Positions 30,234 through 40,271 of a stretch of 64,000 bases of DNA are shown here, piece by piece. How positions within the stretch are numbered: position 1 is the stretch's first letter; each line of letters opens with the position of its first letter. Under the pieces are notes generated by a model. It made no database searches. It had not been told where the DNA came from and saw nothing but the letters and a program-made list of their open reading frames with translations. The position numbers and the translations under genes were made by a program. Origin of the DNA: Pedobacter sp. Leaf194 (GTDB lineage Bacteria > Bacteroidota > Bacteroidia > Sphingobacteriales > Sphingobacteriaceae); assembly GCF_001423945.1 (NCBI RefSeq), contig NZ_LMPU01000008.1, positions 124,001 to 188,000 on the forward strand. The letters run 5' to 3'.

Positions 30234-30766
30234 AGCACAAGGTAGCCCCGGCATCAAGGCAATTGTAGGATAGCAAGAAAATATTGTTTTGGTTGGTTAA
30301 AAAAATTAACCCGAATTTCAAACTGCCTTGCGCTTTGCCTCTGGCTTTACATTAAATTTTTAATTGGCCCTTAAATTACCTTTCCATTGCAAGTTCGATT
30401 TGAGAAGTAAGCAGGGTATGTATATCTTAAGTATTACATAACTATTTATCTTTGTGCGGATTTTACTTGGTTCAATAAAAAATCTGTTCTGACCGGAATG
30501 CGTGAATCACAGCTAGAGCTATCAAATGGAAACCGCAGCATTCCGTACAGGTTCTCTTAGTTTGGGAATATGGTTCTTGTCAAATAACCTATCTTGCCTG
30601 ATATAAATATCAAAAAGAGATAATCATGCCAGATTTTGGATATTCCAATCCAAAGTTGTCACCATTCCGCTAGAAATCTTACCTGCAATTCCGCCTTTTA
30701 ATTTATTATTAAATTTATTCAAAAAGGTGATCGTTTTTTAAGATTACTCTATTATAAAGTATTGGC
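30234..30766. other. intergenic, nothing recognised
   Basis: About 530 bases with stop codons in all frames and no RNA gene, repeat or strong hairpin that I could identify. Position between two coding fragments suggests eroded sequence. Confidence 0.5.
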
Positions 30767-31652
30767 TTAATTTACTTTATTACTCAATAACCTGATCACA
30801 TATCCGTAACTGTACTCTTTGTCGGTCAATCGATATTTTTCATGTGGAAGTGCTCCTCAACTATCGTCTCCACCCAGGCCTCGCTGATTCCAATCGAGAA
30901 TAAGATATATGTTTTTTCGCTTGGGGAGATCAGCTGGATGCTGCTGTTTTTTGGTCGACCCTGGGTCAAGATCCTCTGCGGAATGGTTTATTGAACTAAA
31001 GTTCAACGGTTGCAGTCCTGTAATTTCCACTCCAGAGCCAAGACTGTCCGTTAGGCGAATCCAACGCACATCAGTCTTGTTTCCGCTTTCCTGGGGACGC
31101 ACATATCCATCAAAATACTGATTTTCGACTAAGTCCGAGTATACGCCCAAAAAATGCCGCAGTATTTCTATCCCTGTAATTTTCATAGGGGCCGCGTCCG
31201 TAATAACTCAGGTGCCGATAACGCTGGTCCAGTTGGGTCCGCATGCCGAATCTCGGCAACTCTGGCATCCCTCTGTTAACTAGGTCCATTGAGGCATTTA
31301 CAGAGATTGAGCCATCATTCAAAATTTGGTACTGTAAAGTGTAAAGGGCACCTATAGCCTGAAGGCTGCTTACAACCTTTATCGATAGGCCATGTTCATC
31401 CTGATTGCCAATCGAAACACTCTTTAACAACTTGTCTACATGGGCATATCGCCAGATTCCGAGCTTGTCAGGCATTCCGTTTCCAAAATCATTATCTGTC
31501 GGAGCTCTCCAGAAATACGGTTCTGGTAGATCATTAAAATAAGTATCTTGAAGATGATAAAGGGTAAACCGACCAAGATGAGCGTCAAATTCTCCAGAAA
31601 CTTTGCCAGAAACAAAAGTAACCCGATCTCCCTTTCTGTCAATCTTCAACAC
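30767..31652 (-). pseudogene. GH2 beta-galactosidase C-terminal domain, frameshifted and interrupted
   Basis: Only the C-terminal beta-sandwich (Bgal small chain domain) of a LacZ-like GH2 enzyme survives. The first part is in one frame (FWRAPTDNDFGNG, GRGPYENYRDRNTAAF). It passes at the six-A run 31149-31154 into a second frame (LGVYSDLVENQYFDGYVRP). Removing one A restores a continuous domain. A TGA at 30857-30859 then replaces the Trp expected after DDS. The same frame continues with PHEKYRLTDKEYSYGY to a natural stop at 30767. The first five-sixths of the enzyme is absent. Two independent lesions plus the truncation mark a dead gene, not a sequencing slip. Confidence 0.85.
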
Positions 31653-31960
31653 TCACGCCACATGTTACCAATATATTTTCCATCCAGGGTTACGGAAAAA
31701 CATTCGCCACCGCTTTCCACGACAGCATGTTTAATGCCCTGGTCAGTTGCGAGATCAAATACATATCTTTCCATATTCAGATTTGGCTGGTTAAATTTAT
31801 TCTTGTTCTGGCTTTTTTTCTTCTTGCGTTCCAAAACATAAATGGCGGTCAGTGAGAACCCAACAACCATCCCTAGCAACAGTCCTTTAATGTGGTTGCG
31901 TGCCCATAAGCCGCCAAGCCGCGCTGCAGTTTCAATTTTATGATCCTTCATAACTGGCAA
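31646..31960 (-). CDS. hypothetical single-helix membrane protein, possibly truncated
   Basis: The 104-residue protein has one transmembrane helix (about 25-44), a lysine-rich stretch, and a globular tail ending VTLDGKYIGNMWREC. The tail seems to stop abruptly exactly where the GH2 fragment begins (overlap of seven bases). The original C-terminus may therefore have been replaced by a recombination joint. No family assigned. The start at 31960 is plausible, and an ATG three codons later is equally possible. Confidence 0.45.
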   Translation of the reverse strand: MPVMKDHKIETAARLGGLWARNHIKGLLLGMVVGFSLTAIYVLERKKKKSQNKNKFNQPNLNMERYVFDLATDQGIKHAVVESGGECFSVTLDGKYIGNMWREC

Positions 31961-31994
31961 ACAACCTTAAAAGGGATTAAGTATTGAATTCATC

Positions 31995-32175
31995 GGTATC
32001 CTCTCGGAGGAATACTTTGAACACTTAAGTGCTTTCTTACAGGTCATTGGGCCAATTGTTGATGACTTAAAGAACAAAAGGTTTATATAAAAATATAGTT
32101 TTCGTGAAAGTGGCAACCATTTTACTAAACATTTAGAACACAAAAATTTGGCAAATATGAATGAGAGTAGTTTTG
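31995..32175 (+). repeat. 181-bp direct repeat, left copy
   Basis: This stretch is close to 90% identical by hand alignment to 41136-41316 in the same orientation. Both copies begin GGTA(T/C)CCTCTCGGAGG and encode a matching 31-codon open tail (SEEYFEHLSAFLQV, then IVDDLK) ending in TAA. The similarity continues past the stop for about 85 bases. Sequence outside the repeat differs between the copies. It probably derives from the 3' end of a mobile gene of unknown type. Confidence 0.8.
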
Positions 32176-32644
32176 CTTTTTTTCAATGACAAGGACGAAC
32201 CAATGAATTCGACTGGAGATCCCGCTAGGATTAATCAAGTCATTTTGGAACTTAAGATCAGAAAACCCAAATGTGAGTAAAAGGTTATATCCGATTCTTT
32301 GAACTAACCTTGCGACAATGAGTTTACCAATGTGCATCACCTCTATATTCGACACAACTCTTAACTGCAAAAAACACCATGCAGTCAAAAATATAAGGCC
32401 TCGAAAGAGGGGCTGATACATATCTGGAAAAACCTTTTTCTCTGAGACATCTGGAGAAGCAAACCCTCAACCTGATAGACAATAGTGATAAGATTAAGAA
32501 TTATTTTGCTACTTCTCCCCTTGTCCACGTCAAAACAATTGCCTACGGCAAAGCAGAAACGATTTCTCATGTGACGATGGGAGGATGGGATACAATGATG
32601 AAGTTTATGTTTTTATGCTTCACTGTTATATACTATTAACCAAT
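32176..32644. other. intergenic, nothing recognised
   Basis: Roughly 470 bases between the left repeat and the hydrolase gene. Short open frames on both strands lack protein-like features or family motifs. It is probably degenerate sequence of the mobile zone. Confidence 0.45.
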
Positions 32645-33592
32645 TTACACAGCAAACGACGGTTTAGAATCAATTTTGCCTTTCGGATCTTCGTTTTTTA
32701 ACAATGCATTAGTGGTATTCTCCCAACTTTTATTTTCCGGATAGAATCTTGTACGAATGTAGTCCGATGTGATTTCGCCTACAAACTTTACCGTTCCGGG
32801 ATTTTCATCATTCGTTTGAGCCGTTTCCAAAGCATCATAACCTGAAATCCCACCCAACATATGTCCAGAACCAAAAACAGTTAACAAAGTTTTGGGCCCG
32901 GGACTTGCGTGATAAGCATCCATTCGCCAATCATCCCTGGTGGAAAATAAATTGCTGCTATCGTGGTCTCCCGCTACTACAAGAACCTCGCGCTGCATTT
33001 TAGAAAATTCCGTTCCCTTAAGTATTGGGTAGCGTTCGGATGCCCATTCGGCGATATCTTCCCCGTTGCCCGGTGTACCAAACATTACAAATGCATTGAT
33101 TCGTGGTTCTGCAATCCCTACAAATTTGCAAGAAACGGGGTCATATACCTGCATACCTGCCAGCATCGCAACGGTATGTCCGCCCATCGAATGTCCAACG
33201 GCTGCAATATTATTTATATCCGTACGCTCATTAAGATCTTTAATACCTGATAAGATTTGTCTGAGGTTATCAATGATAAAAATTAAATCTTCTGCTCTCG
33301 ATTTCCAGAATAAGGCACCTTCCGGTCCATTGGTTTCAAGCGCTAATGTTTTTGAATCCTGATGGGTTGGCTGTATTACGACAAATCCCTGAGATGCGTA
33401 ATAATCAACGAGTGGTGCATAACCACGGTAGGATGAAAGAAAATTTGAAGCCCCATGACCATGGGACAATAAGATCACCGGGAGATCTCCACCGCTTGCG
33501 GGCGCTGTAACTTTAATTTCCAATACCGCCAAACGGTTTGGTACTTTTAATAAAATTGGACTAATTGAAATAATCGGATTTTGAAGTTTCAT
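32645..33592 (-). CDS. alpha/beta hydrolase (chlorophyllase/PAF-acetylhydrolase-like)
   Basis: This alpha/beta-fold serine hydrolase has the nucleophile elbow GHSMGGH, an Asp in VVAGDHDSSN and the His in FGSGHMLGG. An oxyanion-region motif LLSHGHGAS lies near the N-terminus. I start it at the ATG at 33592 (MKLQNPIISI). An ATG 45 bases upstream adds a leucine-rich stretch without a clear role. There is no signal peptide from the chosen start, so it is probably cytoplasmic. It acts on an unknown ester or lipid substrate. It is the first intact gene inside the two direct repeats. Confidence 0.8.
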   Translation of the reverse strand: MKLQNPIISISPILLKVPNRLAVLEIKVTAPASGGDLPVILLSHGHGASNFLSSYRGYAPLVDYYASQGFVVIQPTHQDSKTLALETNGPEGALFWKSRAEDLIFIIDNLRQILSGIKDLNERTDINNIAAVGHSMGGHTVAMLAGMQVYDPVSCKFVGIAEPRINAFVMFGTPGNGEDIAEWASERYPILKGTEFSKMQREVLVVAGDHDSSNLFSTRDDWRMDAYHASPGPKTLLTVFGSGHMLGGISGYDALETAQTNDENPGTVKFVGEITSDYIRTRFYPENKSWENTTNALLKNEDPKGKIDSKPSFAV

Positions 33593-33844
33593 TATTGTAA
33601 GTTTAATTTTTAATAGATGTGAAAGGAGTAATTCCATGGAATTTTATACTGTTCCATCAGGAATATCGCTACCGAATTGAAGAACTTTTGAGTATCCGGT
33701 AGTTCCCGGTAAAGCGTGATCAGAACGACCATCTTTGAGGTTTTTTGTTAATGAATATTTCAGCGGCAAAATTTCTACTGCAATTGCCAAGACAGAAACA
33801 AAACTTAAACCTATTTTCGGGTTCCTTTATTTGTCATGATAATC

Positions 33845-34417
33845 TCATGTGTAGGTGGATAGTATTTGTGATTTCCAGTTTTCTACGCTTTGCGGTGCTG
33901 GTCTATCCGCTCTGTCAAAAAAGAAGTGCCGGTTGATTTCAAGACCGCAATAGGAAAATATGCCTCTGTCAGATGTTAACGATAAAGCTTTGTCCATTCC
34001 AATCTCTTCATATTCGGATTGTGATTTTCCATGGGTATTGATTATGGTTGTCTGTTTACCAGTGAGCAAACCTTTTTGTTTTCCCTGGTCATAACGATAG
34101 GCAAAACCGTAACTAAAGACACGGTCTATGAAACCTTTCAGAATTGCCGGCATTCCTGTCCACCATATGGGATAGATAAATGTGATATGATCTGCCCAGG
34201 AAATAAATTCCTGTTCGAGTTTGACGTCCTCTGCAACTTTTCCCTCTCGTTGTCCCTGGATATCTTCTACTGAGAGTACCGGATTGAAATTGAGTTGATA
34301 AAGATCCCTAACAACTATTTCCTGACCTTTGTTACCTAAATATCCGAAAAGTGTTCGTTCCAGATGGCCGTTTAAGCTCTGTGGATCCGGATGGGCAAAA
34401 ATGATTAAATATTTCAT
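33845..34417 (-). CDS. NAD(P)H-dependent flavin oxidoreductase (flavodoxin-like fold)
   Basis: This 190-residue quinone/azo-reductase-type protein of the KefF/MdaB/NQO group starts IIFAHPDPQSLNG. It contains the FMN/quinone-binding segment ADHITFIYPIWWTGMPA and later RVFSYGFAY. These proteins reduce quinones or electrophiles with two electrons and protect against reactive compounds. It lies 78 bases upstream of, and opposite in order to, an AraC gene that is probably its regulator (the AraC gene comes first on the coding strand). The context of dehydrogenase, cupin and regulators suggests a detoxification cassette. Confidence 0.88.
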   Translation of the reverse strand: MKYLIIFAHPDPQSLNGHLERTLFGYLGNKGQEIVVRDLYQLNFNPVLSVEDIQGQREGKVAEDVKLEQEFISWADHITFIYPIWWTGMPAILKGFIDRVFSYGFAYRYDQGKQKGLLTGKQTTIINTHGKSQSEYEEIGMDKALSLTSDRGIFSYCGLEINRHFFFDRADRPAPQSVENWKSQILSTYT

Positions 34418-34494
34418 GGTATATCATTTATTAGTTTTACAGCACAAAACTAGATAAACGATTCCTGTCAGAATTGTAAGAAAACGAAATATGC

Positions 34495-35319
34495 CTATTC
34501 TGCCTTGGGATTGCAAATGTCTTGTTGAACTTTGAGATATCCGGTAGGGGTGATTTTGATGTAATGTCTGAAATCGCGAATAAGTTGACTTTGGTCATAG
34601 TAGCTACATTGGTTGATTATTTCTGACCAATCTACTTTGGCAGAAGCCGAAGCTATAGCCTGTAATAGTTCAATAGCTTTTAAAAACCTTTGATAACGGT
34701 TAATTTCTTTTGCTGTATACCCAAAACATTTTTTATGGTTGAGTTGGATATTTCTTTCTGTCTGATTATGAAGATTTGCAACAGTTTTGATTGGGTCTAA
34801 CGCCCCATCACTGAAGGTTGTAAGTTTGACAATAATTTCGTTTCTCTGTTTCAGATAAGGTTTGCAAAAGTTAACAATATAATCAATCTGTTGGTGGATG
34901 TTACCTATTTTGTCGAGTTGTATCCACAATGCAGTAAAACAATTGTTGTTCAACAAATCATCAGGACTAACGGGCATATGTTCCGCAAGCAAAGCATTGC
35001 CGAAAAATCGGTAAAACGCGTCATCTTTAAGATTTGCAACCAATATCCTTGAATTTGGCGGCAGTGAGTAAACAAAAGATTGTTTTATGGGGCCTAAAAG
35101 CAGACATTTCCCAGTTTCCATCTTACTTATTTCGGAGAAACAGAGGATAGCCGGGGTTCCAAAACTAAAAATCAAAATGGTCTGGTATGAGGGGAGTAAG
35201 GTTTTGGTAACTACCTTTCCAGTCATGTTTGCAGCAAAATAAAAATGGGAAAAAATTTCTTCGCAGCCAGGTGGAACAGGTATTCTAAAATTCAGATATT
35301 TCTCCTTGTTTTCTTTCAT
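34495..35319 (-). CDS. AraC-family transcriptional regulator
   Basis: The protein has 274 residues. The C-terminal third has AraC/XylS helix-turn-helix character (IQLNHKKCFGYTAKEINRYQ, then DWSEIINQCSYYDQSQLIRD), ending FRHYIKITPTGYL. The N-terminal part resembles the DUF6597/ligand-sensing segment of many Bacteroidota AraC proteins (SHFYFAANMTG). It sits directly upstream of the NAD(P)H oxidoreductase on the same strand and probably controls it. Confidence 0.85.
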   Translation of the reverse strand: MKENKEKYLNFRIPVPPGCEEIFSHFYFAANMTGKVVTKTLLPSYQTILIFSFGTPAILCFSEISKMETGKCLLLGPIKQSFVYSLPPNSRILVANLKDDAFYRFFGNALLAEHMPVSPDDLLNNNCFTALWIQLDKIGNIHQQIDYIVNFCKPYLKQRNEIIVKLTTFSDGALDPIKTVANLHNQTERNIQLNHKKCFGYTAKEINRYQRFLKAIELLQAIASASAKVDWSEIINQCSYYDQSQLIRDFRHYIKITPTGYLKVQQDICNPKAE

Positions 35320-35482
35320 CTTATAGAATTATATTTTATCCGATAGGTTTGATAGCTGCCCTATGGCGGTTTTCCAATTGACGATAAATCAGACTGCAGA
35401 TACATAGATAACCAACTTTTCAGACAAAAGCCTGGCGGCACGACTTGCTAAAGCGTGACTGTAACGCCCGAGCTTAAAAGGC

Positions 35483-36196
35483 TTACTGTCTGATGTTGTT
35501 ATGCCTGGCATTTCTAAGCTCATCATAAGCCTCAAAATACCTGATGCCAAACCTCCTCTGTGACTTGGCATCAAAATGTATGAGGTCCGGATTGGCAGTA
35601 AGCCCAGAAGCAGGCACAAAATAACAGTCAGGATCTGCATCTGCAAAATCGCGCAAGGATTTATTAACAATCGAAAACGCTGAAAAATATGATCCATAAA
35701 CTCCCTCGGTTAAAAAATCGCCAAGTCCACCCAAAATAAAGGAAAGATTTGGAGCATCTAGCCTATTTCGGATTGATTTCACTATCAAGGAAAACTTTTC
35801 GAGATAACAACATGCATTTTCAGAAGCTGAATCATTTTCGCCCTGATGCCAAAGAACACCTTTCAGGACGCTATTTCTTCGGGCCAATTCTACCTGCATT
35901 ATAGCGTTTTCAAAAAGTTCACCCTGAATACCCCAATCATCCAAAGACGTTCCCCCATCTGCACAAGGAATTAAACCAATCTCATCTGATCCATTTTTTA
36001 AACGCCAAGCTGAGGCAAAAGAAGCTGCAAGACCTATTCCCGCTGTTGGACGGTCATAATTTATGGGCTCCACCATTGTTTGCCATCTTCCGTTTCGAAG
36101 CATCTTTATATGCTCATCAAAGATCGGATCAACGTCCTCAAGAAAACCACGTCCCGCCATATTTGACTGACCTATCATTAAAAAGGAATGAACCAT
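35483..36196 (-). CDS. sialate O-acetylesterase-type SGNH esterase (SASA domain)
   Basis: This 237-residue esterase of the SASA/CE6 type has nucleophile S10 in LMIGQSNMAGRG, WHQGENDS as the conserved block, and the Asp-x-x-His-like dyad in LIHFDAKSQRRFG. It removes acetyl groups from carbohydrate or sialic acid. No signal peptide is visible, so the action is cytoplasmic or the start is incomplete. It is not obviously linked to the polysaccharide locus and lies between two regulator genes inside the repeat-bounded segment. Confidence 0.85.
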   Translation of the reverse strand: MVHSFLMIGQSNMAGRGFLEDVDPIFDEHIKMLRNGRWQTMVEPINYDRPTAGIGLAASFASAWRLKNGSDEIGLIPCADGGTSLDDWGIQGELFENAIMQVELARRNSVLKGVLWHQGENDSASENACCYLEKFSLIVKSIRNRLDAPNLSFILGGLGDFLTEGVYGSYFSAFSIVNKSLRDFADADPDCYFVPASGLTANPDLIHFDAKSQRRFGIRYFEAYDELRNARHNNIRQ

Positions 36197-36464
36197 TCGT
36201 GATCGTATTATTGTTTAAGTTCTTGATTACTATACTCTCTTTCTTAAAAATTTCTTGAGCTGGTGAAAGGATCGAAGGTCTTTCATCCGCAATTTGCAGC
36301 AGGATGATAATGATGAAAATAATTGACAGAGTTTTAACATTGCAGCGGCAAACCGTTCAAAAATTTTGTACATTCAGACAACGTCACTCGATCTGACCCC
36401 ACAAGCCCGCAAACGATTCCGATAGCTCATCAATGTCCCTATTTGATCAGTGCTGACTCCCTAA

Positions 36465-36833
36465 TTACAACTCATCCCCGTGTACATCAGATCTGATTAT
36501 AAATGCCCTTAACTCAGCCATTTTTCCTTCACGAAATCTCCAGACGTCGCAATATGAAAACCTTTCTGTTATCCCATCTTGGTTCAATGCTGTGATATGG
36601 CCAATCACTGTCAGGTAATCGTTTTCACCGATCAGATTCTCTACATTATTCACCGGGGGTTGCTTATAACTGTCCAACATCCAATTCCGCACTTCCTCTT
36701 TCCCGTTGAGAACCCTGTCCCCAATTAATGTCCAAATAGTGTCATGGGTACAATATCGGAGAAACTCCTCATAATCACCTTCAGCAACGGCCTGGTTCGC
36801 CTTTTTCAGTATCGTTTTATTACTTTCCAACAT
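36465..36833 (-). CDS. SnoaL/NTF2-like family protein
   Basis: This 122-residue alpha+beta cone-fold protein starts with a helical ANQAVAEGDYEEFLRYCTHD, then WTLIGDRVLNGKEEV, and the strand-rich end FSYCDVWRFREGKMAELRAF. These features are typical of SnoaL-like polyketide-cyclase or limonene-epoxide-hydrolase relatives of unknown substrate. It stands alone, with about 270 bases to the SASA gene and 700 bases of non-coding sequence on its other side. Confidence 0.8.
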   Translation of the reverse strand: MLESNKTILKKANQAVAEGDYEEFLRYCTHDTIWTLIGDRVLNGKEEVRNWMLDSYKQPPVNNVENLIGENDYLTVIGHITALNQDGITERFSYCDVWRFREGKMAELRAFIIRSDVHGDEL

Positions 36834-37559
36834 ACTTGTATTATCAATTGGCTTTTTCTTGGCAAGCTCGATTTTTTGGTATTCCTGTACAGCGGCCGAA
36901 ATAATTATATATAGTATTAAACAAACAAATATTCAAGCTTTTGGTTTTCTAAAAAAATTTTCCTAAGCCACCATCAATTCCGGATTGCGTCTTGCTTAGA
37001 GGAAAGCTTGTGGCGCATACCTCAGATTCACCTGGGTCTGTGCCGGAGGCATTTTCTGTGGCAATCGTGTTATGGCTCAATTGGATGCTTGTCAATATCG
37101 ATAGTCAAAAATTGTAAATCTCGTTCAATCCCTCATGATATAGGTTGGTCTCCTATCGAGCAGGTCTCCCAGACCCTTGGTCACGATTTCGAACTAATGA
37201 TTTTTATATCAGTCTCAAATCCGATAATTATTGACATTCCAAGTTCGTTACTGTGTTGAAAACGGGATTAAAATTTGAACTATCCATGTTTTTTTCAGCT
37301 ATAAATTTTTCTCACCGATAACAGAAAAAAAGTGCCTTTCAAGAAAGATAGCTTTTTAATGATATATCTAAGTAAAAAAAATGCAAGAAATGCTATAGAT
37401 TTAAGCATACAGCATGCTGGAAGTATATGACTTATTGACCTCTTCTCTCGGTTGGCTAAAATCTTAACTTAGTTAGCAGCCATAAATTTAATCCCTTGCA
37501 CACGGACAGTAAACAGCGTTGTATTAAATTGGTTTTTGCATAAGATGTTGTCTTTTTAT
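36834..37559. other. intergenic, possible degenerate coding
   Basis: About 725 bases with short frames only. An 83-codon forward frame at 37008-37259 has unusual composition and no recognisable domain, so I leave it out as a gene. No repeat or hairpin of note. Confidence 0.45.
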
Positions 37560-38471
37560 TCAGTTAAACGCCTGCCTGAATTCTTTTGGCGAAAGATTTG
37601 TTTTTGTTTTAAACAGTTTGCTGAATGACTGGATATGTTCGAATCCCAGTGAATAGGAGATTTCACTAATCGTAAGTCGTGATGTAGATAATTTTTCCTT
37701 CGCTTTCTCAATCAGTTTACTATGTATAAGTTGCTGCGTAGTTTGTCCGGTCAGCATTTGAAATAAACTGGAAAGATATTTCGGGGAAACATTCAGTTGT
37801 TGGGCAATGTACTGAACTGTTGGCAAACCTACATCAATTAAATTTTCCCGGCTAAAATAATCGTTTATTAAAATCTCAAAATCTTCCAATATTTGATGGT
37901 TACTTTTTTCTCTAGTAATAAACTGACGGCTGTAAAATCTATCCGCGTAATTCAAAAGAGTTTCAATCTGCGAGATAATAATATGTTTGCTGAATTTGTC
38001 AATGTTGGAATGGATTTCCTTTCTAATATCTTGAATGATATGGTTGATGGTTGCCTCCTCCTTTTCGGAAAGAAAAAGAGCTTCATTTAGTGTATAATCC
38101 CAAAAATTATAATTATTGATCGTCTTTGCCAAAGATGTATTCCAGATAAAATCAGGATGGATGTAAATACCCCAACCTGATTTTTTCACAACTTCATCTT
38201 TGTTGTCAGCGGTTATGCTAAACACTTGCTTGGGCGACATAAAAGACATAACACCTTCATTAAAATCAAACGGTTGCTGTCCGTATTTTACTTTTACATT
38301 GTGCATTCTTTTCACAGCGATTGAATAAAAATCCAATACCAAAAGCTCTGAGTTACTACTGTGTGAATCCGGGAGTGCATCTGCGACATTTATTACGCTA
38401 ATCAGCGGATGGACTGGTTTTGGCAGATTTGTATATTCGTGGAATTCACTGATGGTTCTAATACGCTTCAT
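37560..38471 (-). CDS. AraC-family transcriptional regulator
   Basis: In this 303-residue protein, residues about 205-303 form the double helix-turn-helix (TVQYIAQQLNVSPKYLSSLF; LTISEISYSLGFEHIQSFSK) ending LSPKEFRQAFN. The N-terminus has the cupin-like ligand domain seen in regulators next to oxidoreductases. Its start overlaps the stop of the alcohol dehydrogenase gene by one base (TAATG), so it is co-translated with it. It likely autoregulates the cupin-dehydrogenase-regulator operon. Confidence 0.88.
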   Translation of the reverse strand: MKRIRTISEFHEYTNLPKPVHPLISVINVADALPDSHSSNSELLVLDFYSIAVKRMHNVKVKYGQQPFDFNEGVMSFMSPKQVFSITADNKDEVVKKSGWGIYIHPDFIWNTSLAKTINNYNFWDYTLNEALFLSEKEEATINHIIQDIRKEIHSNIDKFSKHIIISQIETLLNYADRFYSRQFITREKSNHQILEDFEILINDYFSRENLIDVGLPTVQYIAQQLNVSPKYLSSLFQMLTGQTTQQLIHSKLIEKAKEKLSTSRLTISEISYSLGFEHIQSFSKLFKTKTNLSPKEFRQAFN

Positions 38472-39436
38472 TAACTTTGTTCTCTTACCTGCAATATTAA
38501 CTTTCCGTTAACAGATTTACTTTCTATCAAATTATGAGCTTCAACTGCCTCATTTAGTGCAAATATTTTACCTTGTGGAACTTTTACCTTTCCTGATTCT
38601 ATTAGTCTACCGATTTCTTCCAACCAATCTGTTCTTGCCTGGTTGGCGGAAAGTTCGCCTTTACAATTCTTCTTGTCAAGTGCATGGATTACTTCTTCAT
38701 TAAACGCAAAATCAGTATTTACACTCACCAAAATACCACTATTTTTTAAAACTTTTACAGATTTTATGCGTTCATTGTTATCGCGAACCGATGAAACCTC
38801 TAAAACAACATCAACTTCCTTCACTAAGTCTTGAAATTTCTGTGTTTTGTAATCAATCAATTCATCTGCGCCAATTTCTCTAAGATAATTAAAGCTATCT
38901 GCTGATGCAGTTCCTATTACATAGGCTCCTATTGATTTTGCAAACTGAACCGCAAAACCACCCACACTTCCTGATGCACCTTGAATTAAAATACGTTGTC
39001 CCATTTTTAATTTTCCAAATTCAAACATCGCAGTCCATGCAGTAAGCGCAGCCAATGGAATTCCTGCTGCATCATTAAAACAAATATTATATGGTTTAAG
39101 TGCAAATCGTGATGCTTTTGCAGCAACATATTCTGCATAACTTCCCTCGCCGGGAAAATTTGGCACCCCATAAACGGCATCTCCCTTTTGAAAACCGGTC
39201 ACTTCATTTCCCAATTCTTCTATAACTCCTGCTGTGTCCCAACCAAGCGTCATCGGTAAATTGAGATTATAGCTTAACGCAGCATTACTACCAGCACGTA
39301 CCACAAGATCTACAGGATTTATGCCGCTTGCATAAACTTTCACCAAAATTTCGTCCGATTCAGGAATAGGCCTGTCTATTTCTTTTAATTCCATTACTTT
39401 CGGTAGTCCGAATTCACTAATTCTGATTGCTTTCAT
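38471..39436 (-). CDS. NADP-dependent alcohol dehydrogenase/quinone oxidoreductase
   Basis: This medium-chain dehydrogenase/reductase of the zeta-crystallin/quinone-reductase branch has 321 residues. The GroES-like part (about 25-125) has VYASGINPVDLVVRAG and GWDTAGVIEELG. The NADP-binding Rossmann motif is ILIQGASGSVGGFAVQFAK, and no structural zinc cysteines are present. It uses NADPH to reduce quinones or enones. The operon order is cupin, this gene, then AraC. A role in removing reactive carbonyls or quinones is inferred from family and context. Confidence 0.9.
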   Translation of the reverse strand: MKAIRISEFGLPKVMELKEIDRPIPESDEILVKVYASGINPVDLVVRAGSNAALSYNLNLPMTLGWDTAGVIEELGNEVTGFQKGDAVYGVPNFPGEGSYAEYVAAKASRFALKPYNICFNDAAGIPLAALTAWTAMFEFGKLKMGQRILIQGASGSVGGFAVQFAKSIGAYVIGTASADSFNYLREIGADELIDYKTQKFQDLVKEVDVVLEVSSVRDNNERIKSVKVLKNSGILVSVNTDFAFNEEVIHALDKKNCKGELSANQARTDWLEEIGRLIESGKVKVPQGKIFALNEAVEAHNLIESKSVNGKLILQVREQS

Positions 39437-39462
39437 GAGCCTTATCTTTTGTTTTTAATAAA

Positions 39463-39900
39463 TTACTTGTTAGGATTTTGATTGAGAAGAGTATGTCCTT
39501 TTGAATACTCTTCATCCGTTACTTTTTCTAAAAACCGCACGGCGTTTCCATTTTTAGATTCATGAATAGCGATGTAAGTAAGTGTTTGACTAGGCGTTGC
39601 GCCATCCCAATGTCTCTTCCCTTCCGGAAATTGAACGATGTCTCCTGCTTTAATTTCAAATACATCCTCACCTCCGCATTGTGCCCAACCGATACCACTA
39701 ATTATGATAAGCGTTTGGCCAAGAGGGTTTATTTTCCAGGGGCTGCGTGAACCAGGTTTGAAGGAAACAGTGGCAACAATTAGTTTGCTTGGGTTTTCGC
39801 ACTCAAAATAATTGTTGATTAAAACTTCACCTGTGAAACTGATCTCTGGTGGTTTTGTGGTAGGAAGGCTTCCTGATTTGTAAATCTTAACTTTTTCCAT
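39463..39900 (-). CDS. cupin-domain protein
   Basis: This 145-residue single cupin has the metal-binding motifs FKPGSRSPWKINPLGQTL (motif 1, with some ligands altered) and FPEGKRHWDGATP (motif 2, His visible). It is typical of small cupins next to dehydrogenases or carboxymuconolactone decarboxylase-like genes in Bacteroidota. The reaction is unknown. It is the first gene of the operon with the dehydrogenase and AraC gene, 26 bases ahead of the dehydrogenase. Confidence 0.82.
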   Translation of the reverse strand: MEKVKIYKSGSLPTTKPPEISFTGEVLINNYFECENPSKLIVATVSFKPGSRSPWKINPLGQTLIIISGIGWAQCGGEDVFEIKAGDIVQFPEGKRHWDGATPSQTLTYIAIHESKNGNAVRFLEKVTDEEYSKGHTLLNQNPNK

Positions 39901-40187
39901 TTTGCTACACTTGTAATTTTATGTGATACAAAGGTTAAAAATGATTGAAAGATGGATTTAGTCGAAACACCTTTTGTTTAAGTCAAAATACCATTTAGAT
40001 TTTGAATTTGTTCATAAGGCTTTTTCCGCTCACTTGAATATTTGAATTATTATTAGAGATCTTCTATCATATTGGACATACCAATAAATTTCACCCCTTC
40101 TCGCTAATTTACAAATATTCTGATAATCAAAAACCTACAATGCATCTATTGCTGGTGAGACGGGGTCAATATTACTCTGGTTTATCC

Positions 40188-40271
40188 AATAGAGATCCGT
40201 TCTCCTTTTCCCAATGCTCCTGCGGTTTCGTATTTTATCCCATCATTATTTCCAACGATGCTGTCAAAGCT
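40188..40271 (-). pseudogene. DUF932 gene scrap
   Basis: Read on the reverse strand this gives SFDSIVGNNDGIKYETAGAL then GKGERISI. The intact DUF932 protein at 53527-54591 has FFDSIVGGGEGILYETAGAL and GKGERIFI at the matching position. The match is about 28 codons long and stops abruptly at both ends. It is therefore a piece of a related mobile-element gene left by recombination. Confidence 0.75.

Noticed and set aside
37008..37259. 83-codon forward frame
   Set aside because: No family signature and unusual composition. It stands isolated in a degenerate stretch.
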